Shown here in pieces: positions 27,301 to 36,244 of a DNA stretch of 64,000 nucleotides. Source of the stretch: Proteiniborus sp. DW1 (lineage in GTDB: Bacteria; Bacillota; Clostridia; Tissierellales; Proteiniboraceae); assembly GCF_900095305.1 (NCBI RefSeq), contig NZ_FMDO01000029.1:16764-80763 (forward strand), written 5' to 3'. The position numbers and the translations under genes are program-made. The first letter of the stretch is position 1, and each line of letters opens with the position of its first letter. The notes under the pieces were generated by a model that did no database searches, was not told the origin of the DNA, and was given only the letters and a program-made list of their open reading frames with translations.

Positions 27301-28257
27301 ATGGAAGAGAGAAACTATTATAGAGTATATTCTGACTATCTAAAAAACAAATATGGAACAAAAGTTTATAAATTACCTATAAATCTACCTCTTACATGCC
27401 CAAATAGGGACGGTTGTGTTGGATATGGAGGATGCATTTTCTGTGGAGAAGAAGGTGCAGGTTATGAAAATCTTTCTAATACCATATCAGTTAGAGATCA
27501 ACTTTTAGAAAATAAAGAATATATAAGAAAAAAATATAAAGCTGAGAAGTTTATAGCTTACTTTCAAAATTTTTCAAATACATATATGGGATTAGAGACT
27601 TTTAAAAAATATATCAAAGATGCAATTATGGAAGATATAGTTGAGATAAGTATTTCTACTAGACCAGACTGTATATCAGATTCGTATCTAGAGTTTCTTT
27701 CTCATATTAAAGAAGAATATGAAATTAATATTAGCTTTGAGCTAGGATTACAAACAGTAAATTATCATACATTAAAGAAAATAAATAGGGGACATTCCCT
27801 TGCAGAATTTATAGATAGTATGATAAGAATAAAACCTCATAGTTTTGACGTATGTGCCCATGTTATATTAGACTTGCCTTGGGATAATATTGAGGATGCT
27901 ATTGAATGTGCCAAAATATTATCTGCATTATCAGTGGAGCAGGTAAAGCTACATTCTCTATATATAGTTGAAAATACATTGCTTGAAAGAATGTATAAAA
28001 ACAGTGAAATTACTATGCTATCAAAGGAAGAGTATATAAATAGAGTAGTTGCTTTTCTTGAATATCTTCACCCTGATACTATAATACAAAGAGTTATTGG
28101 AAGAGCACCAGAAGAGAACACTCTTTTTGTTAATTGGAATACAAGTTGGTGGAAAATAAGAGATGAAATACTGGAAAAAATGGAAGAGATGAAAACATAT
28201 CAAGGGAAAAAATGTGACTATCTCAATGGAAAGGCTCTAAAGAAATTTAATAAGTAG
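27301..28257 (+). CDS. Radical SAM protein, YhcC/YtqA (TIGR01212) family
   Basis: A 318-residue protein of the group related to the Elp3/MiaB-like SAM enzymes. The cluster region is LTCPNRDGCVGYGGCIFCGE; the two later cysteines and the first supply the [4Fe-4S] ligands in this family's spaced CX(n)CXXC motif. SISTRPDCISD, ELGLQTVNYHTLKKINRGH and AHVILDLPWDN follow the barrel. The reaction is not established as far as I know. Its ribosome site is inside a hairpin. Radical SAM identity is sure; the role is not. Confidence 0.88.
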   Translation: MEERNYYRVYSDYLKNKYGTKVYKLPINLPLTCPNRDGCVGYGGCIFCGEEGAGYENLSNTISVRDQLLENKEYIRKKYKAEKFIAYFQNFSNTYMGLETFKKYIKDAIMEDIVEISISTRPDCISDSYLEFLSHIKEEYEINISFELGLQTVNYHTLKKINRGHSLAEFIDSMIRIKPHSFDVCAHVILDLPWDNIEDAIECAKILSALSVEQVKLHSLYIVENTLLERMYKNSEITMLSKEEYINRVVAFLEYLHPDTIIQRVIGRAPEENTLFVNWNTSWWKIRDEILEKMEEMKTYQGKKCDYLNGKALKKFNK

Positions 28258-28302
28258 CAAAGCTTAATATTCTAACGAAGCAAGAAAGAGGATTACACAT
28301 TA

Positions 28303-28333
28303 GGTCATTCTGAAGCGAAGCTGAAGAATTTTC
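28303..28333 (+). repeat. Short clostridial intergenic repeat (degenerate), second copy
   Basis: GGTCATTCTGAAGCGAAGCT and then GAAGAATTTTC, the reverse of the sequence type at 18669-18694. It lies between the radical SAM gene and trmB. The match is loose. Confidence 0.35.
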
Positions 28334-28369
28334 ATATTTATATACAAAGTTGTGGAGGAATAGCAATCT

Positions 28370-29008
28370 ATGAGAAGAAGAAAAAAACCAGGAGCCAAAG
28401 ATGAACTGCTAAAATTTGAGAACTTGCTAATATTAAGTCCAGAGGAGAACAAAGGAAAGTGGAAGGATATTTCCAATAATAAGAAAATTCATGTTGAGCT
28501 TGGAACTGGTAGAGGGCAATTTATAAACACTCTTGCAGAGATGCATAGAGATATATTTTTTATAGGGATAGAAATTAAAGAAGAAATTCTTTTGGATGCA
28601 GTTAAAAAATCATTAGATAATGGACTAAATAATATAAAATATTTATGGCATGATATTAATAATATAGATACTATTTTTGACGAAGATGAAGTAGAACGTA
28701 TCTATATTAACTTTTGCGACCCTTGGCCAAAGAAGAGACATAGTAAAAGAAGGCTGACACATAGAGAATTTCTAGATAAGTATAGAAAAATTTTAAGCCA
28801 GAATGGTGAGATACATTTTAAAACTGATGGAGAGGAGCTATTTGAATTTTCTCTAAATGAAATGTTAGATACAGAATATATAGTGAGAGATGTATCCTTA
28901 AACCTTTATAGAGATGAAAGTATTGACACAATAAAAACTGAATATGAAGAAAAATTCATTAGTCAAGGAAAAAGCATATATAGGTTAGTTGCAAAAAATA
29001 ATAAATAG
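28370..29008 (+). CDS. trmB: tRNA (guanine-N7-)-methyltransferase TrmB
   Basis: A 212-residue SAM-dependent enzyme that methylates G46 of tRNA. The SAM loop is VELGTGRGQFI, followed by FIGIEIKEEI; the family signature INFCDPWPKKRHSKRRLT and the C-terminal FKTDGEELFEF are present. Length is normal. The ATG follows TGGAGGAA. A terminator overlaps the stop. Confidence 0.96.
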   Translation: MRRRKKPGAKDELLKFENLLILSPEENKGKWKDISNNKKIHVELGTGRGQFINTLAEMHRDIFFIGIEIKEEILLDAVKKSLDNGLNNIKYLWHDINNIDTIFDEDEVERIYINFCDPWPKKRHSKRRLTHREFLDKYRKILSQNGEIHFKTDGEELFEFSLNEMLDTEYIVRDVSLNLYRDESIDTIKTEYEEKFISQGKSIYRLVAKNNK

Positions 29009-29030
29009 GCAGAAAAATTTCTGCCCATTA
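29008..29030. terminator. Terminator between trmB and the DUF1540 gene
   Basis: GGCAGAAA pairs with TTTCTGCC. The T-rich right flank and A-rich left flank let it serve both convergent genes. Confidence 0.6.
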
Positions 29031-29036
29031 ATATTA

Positions 29037-29210
29037 TTATTTTAATGCAGGAGTAAAGGTAGCGCAATCTGTTTCATCAGTTGAGGTTGCATTTCTTGGT
29101 TGTATTTCTATACTTGCAGCTGTGCAATTGTCACCTTCTGCATGGTAATAGCAAGTATTGACTACACATTTAACTCCACTTAGATTTCTATCTGTTTTTT
29201 CGATACGCAT
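29037..29210 (-). CDS. DUF1540 small cysteine-rich protein
   Basis: A 57-residue frame on the minus strand behind a perfect AAGGAGG. The protein has CVVNTCYYHAEGDNCTA and DCATFTP, the four-cysteine pattern of DUF1540, a presumed metal-binding domain often found in spore-formers, sometimes in two copies. Function is unknown. It is a single gene between trmB and a tRNA gene. Confidence 0.85.
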   Translation of the reverse strand: MRIEKTDRNLSGVKCVVNTCYYHAEGDNCTAASIEIQPRNATSTDETDCATFTPALK

Positions 29211-29301
29211 TATATACCTCCTTAAATTAGTATTACCTCAATCATTATTTTGTGAAAATACAATGGAAATATTCATATATTGAATATTTTAAACAAAATA
29301 G

Positions 29302-29330
29302 TTGAAAAATAAATAAAAAAACTGTATTAT
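29302..29330 (+). promoter_or_regulatory. Promoter of the tRNA-Val gene
   Basis: TTGAAA (29302-29307) and TATTAT (29325-29330) are 17 bp apart, ending 9 nt before the mature tRNA start. Confidence 0.65.
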
Positions 29331-29339
29331 ATCTATTAT

Positions 29340-29415
29340 GGGGAGTTAACTCAGCTGGTAGAGTATCACCTTGACATGGTGGAAGTCGTAGGTTCGAGTC
29401 CTATACTCCCCACCA
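29340..29415 (+). tRNA. tRNA-Val, anticodon GAC
   Basis: The cloverleaf folds fully: acceptor GGGGAGT with ACTCCCC, D arm with CAGCTGGTAGAG, anticodon stem TCACC/GGTGG with loop TTGACAT (anticodon GAC), and T arm with GGTTCGAGTCC. The CCA end is encoded. The gene stands alone with its own promoter and terminator. GAC reads the GTC and GTT codons. Confidence 0.93.
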
Positions 29416-29442
29416 AATAAACAAACTGTAGACGGATATGTG

Positions 29443-29467
29443 GCACTCCTGAGTAGAGTGCTTTTTT
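29443..29467 (+). terminator. Terminator of the tRNA-Val gene
   Basis: GCACTC and GAGTGC pair around CTGAGTA, followed by six T. Confidence 0.85.
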
Positions 29468-29499
29468 CGTATTTAAATATAAATATTGGGGTGAAAATA

Positions 29500-30861
29500 A
29501 TGAAGCTACCTTTGGCTTTTACAGAAAGAATGGAGAAGCTTTTAGATGACGAATATGGTGAATTCGTATCTACCTATGACTATGAGCATTATAAAGGCAT
29601 TAGGATAAACACTTTAAAAATACCAGTAGATGAATATTTGAAAATTACGCCCTTCAAGCTTAAGCCTATACCTTGGGTTAAAGAAGGCTTTTACTATATG
29701 GATGACGAACAAGATAGACCTGGTAAGCACCCACATTATCATTGTGGCCTATATTATATACAAGAGCCAAGTGCCATGATACCAGTAGAAGTATTAGCTC
29801 CTGTGCCTGGAGATAAGGTACTGGATATAAGTGCAGCTCCAGGAGGAAAATCTACCCAAATCGGAGCTAAACTTCAAGGTGAAGGAGTTATAGTCGCAAA
29901 CGATATTAGTCCTAAGCGTACAAAAGCATTAGTTAAAAATATTGAAATTTTTGGGATTAAAAACTTTATAGTAACTAATGAAGAGCCTAAAAAGCTAGCA
30001 ACGAAGTTTGTAGAGTATTTTGATAAGATTTTAGTAGATGCACCATGTTCAGGAGAAGGAATGTTTAGAAGAGATCCAAAGGCTACTAAAAGCTGGAATG
30101 AGTTCTCTGTCCATGAATGTTGCAATATGCAGAAAGATATTTTACAGTGGATACCAAAACTGCTAAAGCCAGGCGGTAGACTTGTTTACTCTACTTGCAC
30201 TTTTTCACCAGAGGAGAACGAAGGGACAATAGATTGGTTTTTAAAAGAGTTCCCTGAGTTTGAAATAGAAGCTATTGAAGGCATAGAAGGATTAGATAGA
30301 GGAAGACCAGAATGGATAGGAGCTAGTAGCCAATTAACTAAGGCTGGAAGGGCATGGCCTCATAAAATCAATGGTGAAGGACATTTTGTTGCAAGTCTTA
30401 GAAAAAAAGACAACTCCATATTAAGTTCTTTTAAACCATTTGTGCTAAATAATAAGGAGCTAGATGAATTCTATAAATTTACAGAAGAAAACTTAAAGAT
30501 AGATTTTAAAGAGAGATTACACAGAGTTGGAAATAGATTGTATGCTATTCCGCAGGATATACCTGAACTTAGAGGTATTAATGTTGTAAACACAGGCTTA
30601 TACATAGGAGAGTTTTTAAAAAATAGGTTTGAGCCTAGTCAAGCTCTTGCAATGGCGTTGGAAAAGGAAGACGTGACTAATTATGTAGATATACCAAGTG
30701 AAAGTATTGATGCAATCAAATACCTAAAGGGAGAGACTCTATTATTAGAAGGAGAAAAGGGCTGGAATCTAGTATGTATAGATGGATATCCAGTAGGTTG
30801 GGGCAAGCAAATCCAAGGTAGCCTTAAAAACTATTATAGAAGTCAGTGGAGAATGTTATAG
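29500..30861 (+). CDS. RsmF/NOL1-NOP2-Sun type rRNA cytosine-C5 methyltransferase
   Basis: A 453-residue SAM-dependent RNA m5C methyltransferase. IQEPSAMIPVEVL, the SAM loop ISAAPGGKSTQIG, the two catalytic cysteines in DAPCSGEGMFRR and STCTFSPEENEG are all present. The C-terminal third (about 300-453) looks like the RsmF-type extension with a PUA-like end (YPVGWGKQIQGSLKN). The likely target is 16S rRNA. The ATG at 29500 follows TTGGGGTG; the longer frame from 29440 crosses the tRNA terminator. Confidence 0.9.
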   Translation: MKLPLAFTERMEKLLDDEYGEFVSTYDYEHYKGIRINTLKIPVDEYLKITPFKLKPIPWVKEGFYYMDDEQDRPGKHPHYHCGLYYIQEPSAMIPVEVLAPVPGDKVLDISAAPGGKSTQIGAKLQGEGVIVANDISPKRTKALVKNIEIFGIKNFIVTNEEPKKLATKFVEYFDKILVDAPCSGEGMFRRDPKATKSWNEFSVHECCNMQKDILQWIPKLLKPGGRLVYSTCTFSPEENEGTIDWFLKEFPEFEIEAIEGIEGLDRGRPEWIGASSQLTKAGRAWPHKINGEGHFVASLRKKDNSILSSFKPFVLNNKELDEFYKFTEENLKIDFKERLHRVGNRLYAIPQDIPELRGINVVNTGLYIGEFLKNRFEPSQALAMALEKEDVTNYVDIPSESIDAIKYLKGETLLLEGEKGWNLVCIDGYPVGWGKQIQGSLKNYYRSQWRML

Positions 30862-30883
30862 ACTTTATTTAAGGAGTGATCCT

Positions 30884-31618
30884 ATGCAAAAGAAAGAGAG
30901 ATTAGATAAGATTCTTTCAAATTTAGGCTATGGAAGTCGAAAAGATGTCAAGGGCTTGGTTAAATCTGGTAGCATAGAAGTCGATGGAAAGATAGTTAAA
31001 GACGGCTCTCTTAAGATAGACCCATATAGTTCAGTGCTTAAGATAAAAGGTGAAGTAGTAGAGTATAGGGAATTTATATATTTAATGATGAATAAACCCC
31101 AAGGTGTGATTTCTTCTACAGATGATTTTAGAGATAAAACAATAATTGATTTGATTTCAGACCAGTATAAGGTGTTTAACCCCTTTCCTGTAGGTAGACT
31201 AGATAAGGACACTGAAGGACTTATGGTTCTGACAAATGATGGACAGCTATCTCATCGTGTTTTATCTCCTAAAAAGCATGTTGAAAAGCTATATTACGCT
31301 GAGGTAGAAGGGGTAGTTACTGAGGAGGACAAAAAATTATTTAGTGAAGGGGTTATTCTTGATGATGGATATAAGACTCTTCCAGCTAAACTTGAGATTA
31401 TTGCTTCAGATAGTATTTCCAAGATATATTTAACTATTAAAGAAGGGAAGTTTCATCAAGTAAAAAGAATGTTTTTATCAGTTGGTAAAAGAGTTATTTA
31501 TTTAAAGAGAATGGCAATTGGCGGTTTAAGACTTGATGAAAGCTTGGGGCTTGGAGAGTATAGAGAGTTGACAAATGAAGAAATATTGCTACTTGAAAAA
31601 AAGGGATTATCAAAGTAG
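30884..31618 (+). CDS. RsuA/RluB/RluE family pseudouridine synthase
   Basis: A 244-residue enzyme with an N-terminal S4 RNA-binding domain (ERLDKILSNLGYGSRKDVKG) and the catalytic motif FPVGRLDKDTEGLMVLTNDG, where the Asp in RLDKDTEG is the nucleophile. KFHQVKRMF and YLKRMAIGGL complete the family core. It probably modifies 16S or 23S rRNA; the exact site is not predictable. It lies 22 nt after the methyltransferase gene, behind AAGGAGTGA, so the two are one operon. Confidence 0.93.
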   Translation: MQKKERLDKILSNLGYGSRKDVKGLVKSGSIEVDGKIVKDGSLKIDPYSSVLKIKGEVVEYREFIYLMMNKPQGVISSTDDFRDKTIIDLISDQYKVFNPFPVGRLDKDTEGLMVLTNDGQLSHRVLSPKKHVEKLYYAEVEGVVTEEDKKLFSEGVILDDGYKTLPAKLEIIASDSISKIYLTIKEGKFHQVKRMFLSVGKRVIYLKRMAIGGLRLDESLGLGEYRELTNEEILLLEKKGLSK

Positions 31619-31696
31619 TTTCTTTTTGCCATGGAAGATTTTAATATTTATGGTATAATAGAATAAGTGAATACAAGATTAGATAGGGTGTTATTA

Positions 31697-32248
31697 TTGA
31701 AACATTTTAAAAGACAGAGTATTTTTGACAGATTTTTTGAACATAGAGACTCTTTGATAATTCAGTATAAAAACGGAGATATAACAAAAAGAGAATTTTT
31801 AGAAGGGAACTTTGATTTTGTTCAAAAGATTAAGCTTAAGCCCTTTTCTAAGGTTGACAGCTATGAAAAGGGAATATATAATTATCAATACTATAATGTA
31901 CTAGCAAAATATTATAACATGCTTGCAGCAGATATTAAAGATGACATTAACTTTGCTAGGCAATATAAATCCTGTAGATATAAGGCAAACTATTATTATA
32001 ATGAAAAAGATAAGGCTACACTGCAATTATTGAGGTTTTTAGAGTTCAAAAATATTGAGGCTTATTTTATTAAGGTAGAATCTGAATACTTAAAGGATAA
32101 GTTGTATGAAATTGTACTAAAGGATTATGAATTTGCAATATTTCACTCTAAAAGCAATTGGCTACTGAGAATTTTGAGAGAAGAAGGGGTTTTTATCGAA
32201 AAGAAAAAGGTATCTCTTATAGATGGATATATTAATGAAAAATACTAG
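31697..32248 (+). CDS. Conserved clostridial hypothetical protein (DUF6648-like)
   Basis: A 183-residue soluble protein rich in Tyr, Lys and Phe. It begins KHFKRQSIFDRFFEHRDSLI and has a DITKREFLEGNF stretch. I associate this type with clostridial proteins listed as DUF6648, from memory only; function is unknown. I chose the TTG at 31697, 6 nt behind AGGGTG. A GTG at 31667 is in frame, but a TATAAT at 31654-31659 would place the transcription start there. Confidence 0.6.
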   Translation: MKHFKRQSIFDRFFEHRDSLIIQYKNGDITKREFLEGNFDFVQKIKLKPFSKVDSYEKGIYNYQYYNVLAKYYNMLAADIKDDINFARQYKSCRYKANYYYNEKDKATLQLLRFLEFKNIEAYFIKVESEYLKDKLYEIVLKDYEFAIFHSKSNWLLRILREEGVFIEKKKVSLIDGYINEKY

Positions 32249-32396
32249 AATTTATAGTTATTCTTATAGTGAGAATAGATAGGTTTGAGATAACATCAAA
32301 CCTATCTATTTTTTTGGGCTATAGTATATTTATAACTAGTGAGAAGAATTTTTTATTTAGAAATTGGGAACTATTTTTATAAGGCAGGTGATGGTC

Positions 32397-33830
32397 TTGA
32401 TTTCTAAAAAAGTACAGGAAAATAAAGAAAAAACAACCATGCTATTTAACAATTCAAGTGATTTAGTATTATTTGAGTTTAGAACTTTGTCAGATATTAG
32501 GATATTAGTAGCTTATATAGATGGTCTCATAGATAAAAATAGCTTAAATGAATATATAATAAAGCCTTTAATACAAAACCTAACTCATCCTCAGGACATT
32601 AGGTCGACAGTTTTTATTTCTGAAGTCAAAGAAGTATCTAACATAGAAGAATTAATCAGTCCTATGACCGAAGGGTATGTAGCAGTTTTCATAGGGGGAT
32701 TAGAAGTATGCTTTTTATACAACACTAGTCATAGGGATAGAAGAACAGTAGAACAGCCAGATTCAGAGCAGGTAGTAAAAGGTCCTAAAGAAGGATTCAT
32801 TGAAGATATAAGTGTAAATAAAGCTCTTATTAGACGTAAAATAAAAAACAATAATTTGATTTTTGAAGACTATACCCTAGGGATTCAAACGAATACAAAA
32901 ATTTCCTTAGTTTATATAAATGGCATAGTAAAACAACCCATATTAGAAGAGGTAAGAAGAAGAATAAAGAAAATCCAAATTGATGGAGTACTAGATGTTG
33001 GGTACATAGAAGAGCATATAGAAGACTCACCAAAGTCTTTAATAAGTACTATTGGATATACTGAGAAGCCTGATGTGGCAGTTGCTAAAATACTAGAAGG
33101 TAGAATAGGGATTTTATGTGATGGAACACCAAATGTTTTGACTGTACCTAAACTGTTTATTGAAAACCTACAGACAGCAGAGGACTATTATGTAAAACCA
33201 CAATATGCAACCTTCCTTAGGGTTATTAGGATTACTTCACTTTTCATATCAATATTTTTAATAGGGACTTTTATAGCTTTGCAAAGTTTTCACCAAGAAA
33301 TGATACCTACAAAGCTCTTAGTATCTATGGCTGGGCAAAGAGAAGGAGTGCCATTTACCTCTTTTCTAGAGGCACTCTTAATGATTATATTTTTTGAATT
33401 AATTAAAGAATCAGGACTTAGATTGCCTAAAAATATAGGCTCAGCAGTCAGTGTAGTAAGTGCTTTAATTTTAGGGCAATCAGCTGTAGATGCTGGAATA
33501 GTAAGTCCAATTATGATAATTATAGTTGCTATTTCAGGGATATGTGAGTTTATAGTACCTTCACTAAGAGAGATAATATCTATATATAGACTTATATCAC
33601 TTTTTCTAGGGACACTCTTTGGTTTATATGGAATAGCATGTGGAATAACTATACTCGTAGTACACTTTGCTTCATTGAGATCCTTTGGCGTACCTTATCT
33701 CTATCCAATTGCACCCTATGACAAGAAAGGGATGAAGGATTTTATTATCAGATTTCCAATGGATAAACTTGACTTAAGACCAAGAAATATTTCATATAAG
33801 AAGGCTAGAAAAAGGAATGAGAGAGTATGA
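32397..33830 (+). CDS. Spore germination protein, GerAA/GerKA family
   Basis: A 477-residue A subunit of a germinant receptor in the inner spore membrane. A soluble N-terminal part of about 270 residues (with YTLGIQTNTKISLVYINGI and GYIEEHIEDSP) is followed by about five membrane segments starting near 280. Typical: FLRVIRITSLFISIFLIGTF, GQREGVPFTSFLEALLMI and PFDKKGMKD-like PYDKKGMKDF. I chose the TTG at 32397, 6 nt behind AGGTG; an ATG at 32391 is directly next to it. The C-subunit gene overlaps by 4 nt. Confidence 0.93.
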   Translation: MISKKVQENKEKTTMLFNNSSDLVLFEFRTLSDIRILVAYIDGLIDKNSLNEYIIKPLIQNLTHPQDIRSTVFISEVKEVSNIEELISPMTEGYVAVFIGGLEVCFLYNTSHRDRRTVEQPDSEQVVKGPKEGFIEDISVNKALIRRKIKNNNLIFEDYTLGIQTNTKISLVYINGIVKQPILEEVRRRIKKIQIDGVLDVGYIEEHIEDSPKSLISTIGYTEKPDVAVAKILEGRIGILCDGTPNVLTVPKLFIENLQTAEDYYVKPQYATFLRVIRITSLFISIFLIGTFIALQSFHQEMIPTKLLVSMAGQREGVPFTSFLEALLMIIFFELIKESGLRLPKNIGSAVSVVSALILGQSAVDAGIVSPIMIIIVAISGICEFIVPSLREIISIYRLISLFLGTLFGLYGIACGITILVVHFASLRSFGVPYLYPIAPYDKKGMKDFIIRFPMDKLDLRPRNISYKKARKRNERV

Positions 33831-35074
33831 AAAAAAGGGTAGTTCTGTTAGTACTATGGATAATGATCATTATAACCGTAACATCATGTACAGAACGTCG
33901 AGAATTAGACGACTTAGGGATTGTTATATCTATGGGTCTAGATGTTGAAGATGAAAAAATAATTATGACGCTTGAAATAATCAACCCTACATCCTCTAAA
34001 CTATCAGCTGGTATGCCTGCACAAAGGAGTTCTATTTTTATTCAAGGAATAGGCAATACAGTATTTGAGGCTGGGAGAAATGTGACATTGGAATTTGATA
34101 GAAGAGCATATTTATCACATAACAATGTAATAATTATAGGTGAAGAGCTTGCAAGACGTGGAATTGGCGATATTATTGATTTTTTATCTAGAGACAATGA
34201 GCAGAGAGAAACAGCATATTTAGTTGTAGCCAAAGATGCTAAAGCTTATGAGGTCATGGGAATTAATGCAGGGTTAAGTAATTCTTTTGGTGGTTATTTA
34301 ACAAATATAATAGAGAACTATCAAAGAAATGAAAAAACTAGAAGTCTGACAGTTTTTGAGTTTTTTAGATATTATTATGATCTAAGTACAGGACCTATAC
34401 TAGGGGTAGTAGAAAAAAAGGAAAAAATTGAGATAAGTAAGGAAACAAATAAGGAAATTTTTCAAGAATCAAAAGATGAGAGCTTAGATAAATATATTCT
34501 TGATTTAACTGGTGGAGCAGCATTTGCAAGGGATAAACTACTAGGATATTTTTCGGGAGATGAAATGATAGGGTTCAACTTTATTGTTGATGAATATGAA
34601 AAAGGGTTAGTAGTGCTTGAAACTCCTAAAGAACTAAGTGAGGATATTTCTAGCATAGGGAGAGCTAGCGAAAACTTAGTAGTAGAAGTTCTTAGGAGTA
34701 AGACAAAAAAAGAAATAGAAATTGTGGATGGGAAAATACATCTTTCTATCAAAGTGAATATCAGAGGATCATTGGGAGAAGCAACTGCAGGTGTTGATGT
34801 AGGTAATCCAGAGGTCATAGAGGTTATTGAAAATGCCTGTTCAGAAAGAGTAAAAGAGCTTATAGAAAACACTATGGAAAAAGCTCAGAAAGAATTTCAA
34901 TACGATAATTTTAGTATTGGAGCATTAATGCATAGAAAGCACCCAGTTGAATGGAGAAAAGTATCTGATGACTGGCATAATGTTTTCACTAAAATTAGTT
35001 ATACTGTAGATGTTAAAACAGAAATACTAAGGACTGGGCTAATAGATACTCCCGGAAACATAAGAAAAAGGTGA
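33827..35074 (+). CDS. Spore germination lipoprotein, GerAC/GerKC family
   Basis: A 415-residue C subunit of the germinant receptor. The signal peptide ends in the lipobox TVTSC, so Cys21 is probably lipidated. ERRELDDLGIVISMGLDVED is the standard family start. The rest is the soluble GerAC fold with long beta-rich domains. It overlaps the A gene by ATGA and is followed after 4 nt by the B gene, giving the order A-C-B. Confidence 0.93.
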   Translation: MKKRVVLLVLWIMIIITVTSCTERRELDDLGIVISMGLDVEDEKIIMTLEIINPTSSKLSAGMPAQRSSIFIQGIGNTVFEAGRNVTLEFDRRAYLSHNNVIIIGEELARRGIGDIIDFLSRDNEQRETAYLVVAKDAKAYEVMGINAGLSNSFGGYLTNIIENYQRNEKTRSLTVFEFFRYYYDLSTGPILGVVEKKEKIEISKETNKEIFQESKDESLDKYILDLTGGAAFARDKLLGYFSGDEMIGFNFIVDEYEKGLVVLETPKELSEDISSIGRASENLVVEVLRSKTKKEIEIVDGKIHLSIKVNIRGSLGEATAGVDVGNPEVIEVIENACSERVKELIENTMEKAQKEFQYDNFSIGALMHRKHPVEWRKVSDDWHNVFTKISYTVDVKTEILRTGLIDTPGNIRKR

Positions 35075-35078
35075 AATT

Positions 35079-36200
35079 ATGAGAATAGAAAAGGTATCAT
35101 CAAGACAAGTCATATTTTTTATTATTATTAGTAGGGTAACTACTGTTATATCCTTTATGCCAACAATAAACATGCCACCAGCCAATCAAGATATTTGGCT
35201 TATGGTAATCATATCCATTTTCTATAGTATAATTTTGCTATCACCAATTGTGTTTCTAACTAATAGGTTTTGTAAATTTAGTATTATTGAATATATGGGA
35301 ATAATTTTTGGAAAGGGATTAGGTAAAATTTTAGGATTATCATATGGATTATATTTTTTGTATGAAACAGTTTATATGGTAAATGTTCAGGTTCAGGTAA
35401 TAACTACTACTCTCTTAACAGAGGCATCTAACTTTATTATTACTTCTATAATAATTGTTGTATGTGTTTATATTGCTTCTAAAGGGCTAGAGGTTTACGG
35501 AAGAACTTCAGAGCTACTTGGTCCTATTATTATATTTGTTATTTTTATTGTATTAATTTCAGGCTATAGAAACGTTGAGTTAGCTTTATTGTTACCCATA
35601 TATAAAGACTCTACTTTATTAGAATTAAGTCAAGGGGCTATAGAAATGACTCTTTTATTTAGAGAAGTAGTTGTATTGACTATGATTTGCCCCAATCTTG
35701 AAGATAGCACTAAGCTAAATTCTATTTTTTTAAAATCAGTTTTTTTCTCTACAATAATTATAATATTTCCCATAGTTTTTAGTCAGGGGGCATTAGGAGT
35801 GGAGCAGGCTAAACATGCTAACTTTCCTTTTTTAACCTATACCAGACTAATAACTGCTCATGGAGTTGCAGAGAGAATAGAGTCTTTTTATGTTGCCGTT
35901 TGGATATTTGCAAAGTTCATTAAAGTCACAGGATTTTTATATATTTCAAGTAGATCATTAAGAGAGATATTTGGTAGGGGTGAGGAAAAAACTCTTGTAA
36001 TTATTACTGGTATTGCAATAGGGATAATAGCATTATATGTAAGCTTGAAAAGCCCTATTTTAGGTTTAGGAAGTTTTTTAGGGGACTTGTCGACTACTCT
36101 ATCTGCGATTTTTTTAGTCATATTACCTTTGGTAACGCTAATAGTATATTTTTTTAGAAGAAAAACTATAGAAAAAGAAGAAAAACTACAATCGTGGTAG
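35079..36200 (+). CDS. Spore germination protein, GerAB/GerKB family
   Basis: A 373-residue membrane protein of the APC-type fold with about ten helices, the B subunit that is thought to bind the germinant. It starts RIEKVSSRQVIFFIIISRVT and keeps the family features around TMICPNLED and SRSLREIFGRGEEKT. It completes a receptor operon with the two genes before it. The germinant is unknown. Confidence 0.93.
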   Translation: MRIEKVSSRQVIFFIIISRVTTVISFMPTINMPPANQDIWLMVIISIFYSIILLSPIVFLTNRFCKFSIIEYMGIIFGKGLGKILGLSYGLYFLYETVYMVNVQVQVITTTLLTEASNFIITSIIIVVCVYIASKGLEVYGRTSELLGPIIIFVIFIVLISGYRNVELALLLPIYKDSTLLELSQGAIEMTLLFREVVVLTMICPNLEDSTKLNSIFLKSVFFSTIIIIFPIVFSQGALGVEQAKHANFPFLTYTRLITAHGVAERIESFYVAVWIFAKFIKVTGFLYISSRSLREIFGRGEEKTLVIITGIAIGIIALYVSLKSPILGLGSFLGDLSTTLSAIFLVILPLVTLIVYFFRRKTIEKEEKLQSW

Positions 36201-36229
36201 AGAATTTTAGTCTCTACGATTGTAGTTTT
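36186..36229 (+). terminator. Terminator of the germination operon
   Basis: CTACAATCG-TGG-TAGAGA pairs with TCTCTACGATTGTAG (TGG bulged), followed by TTTTC. It overlaps the last codons of the gerB-type gene. Confidence 0.75.
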
Positions 36230-36244
36230 CATATTATCTCTATC

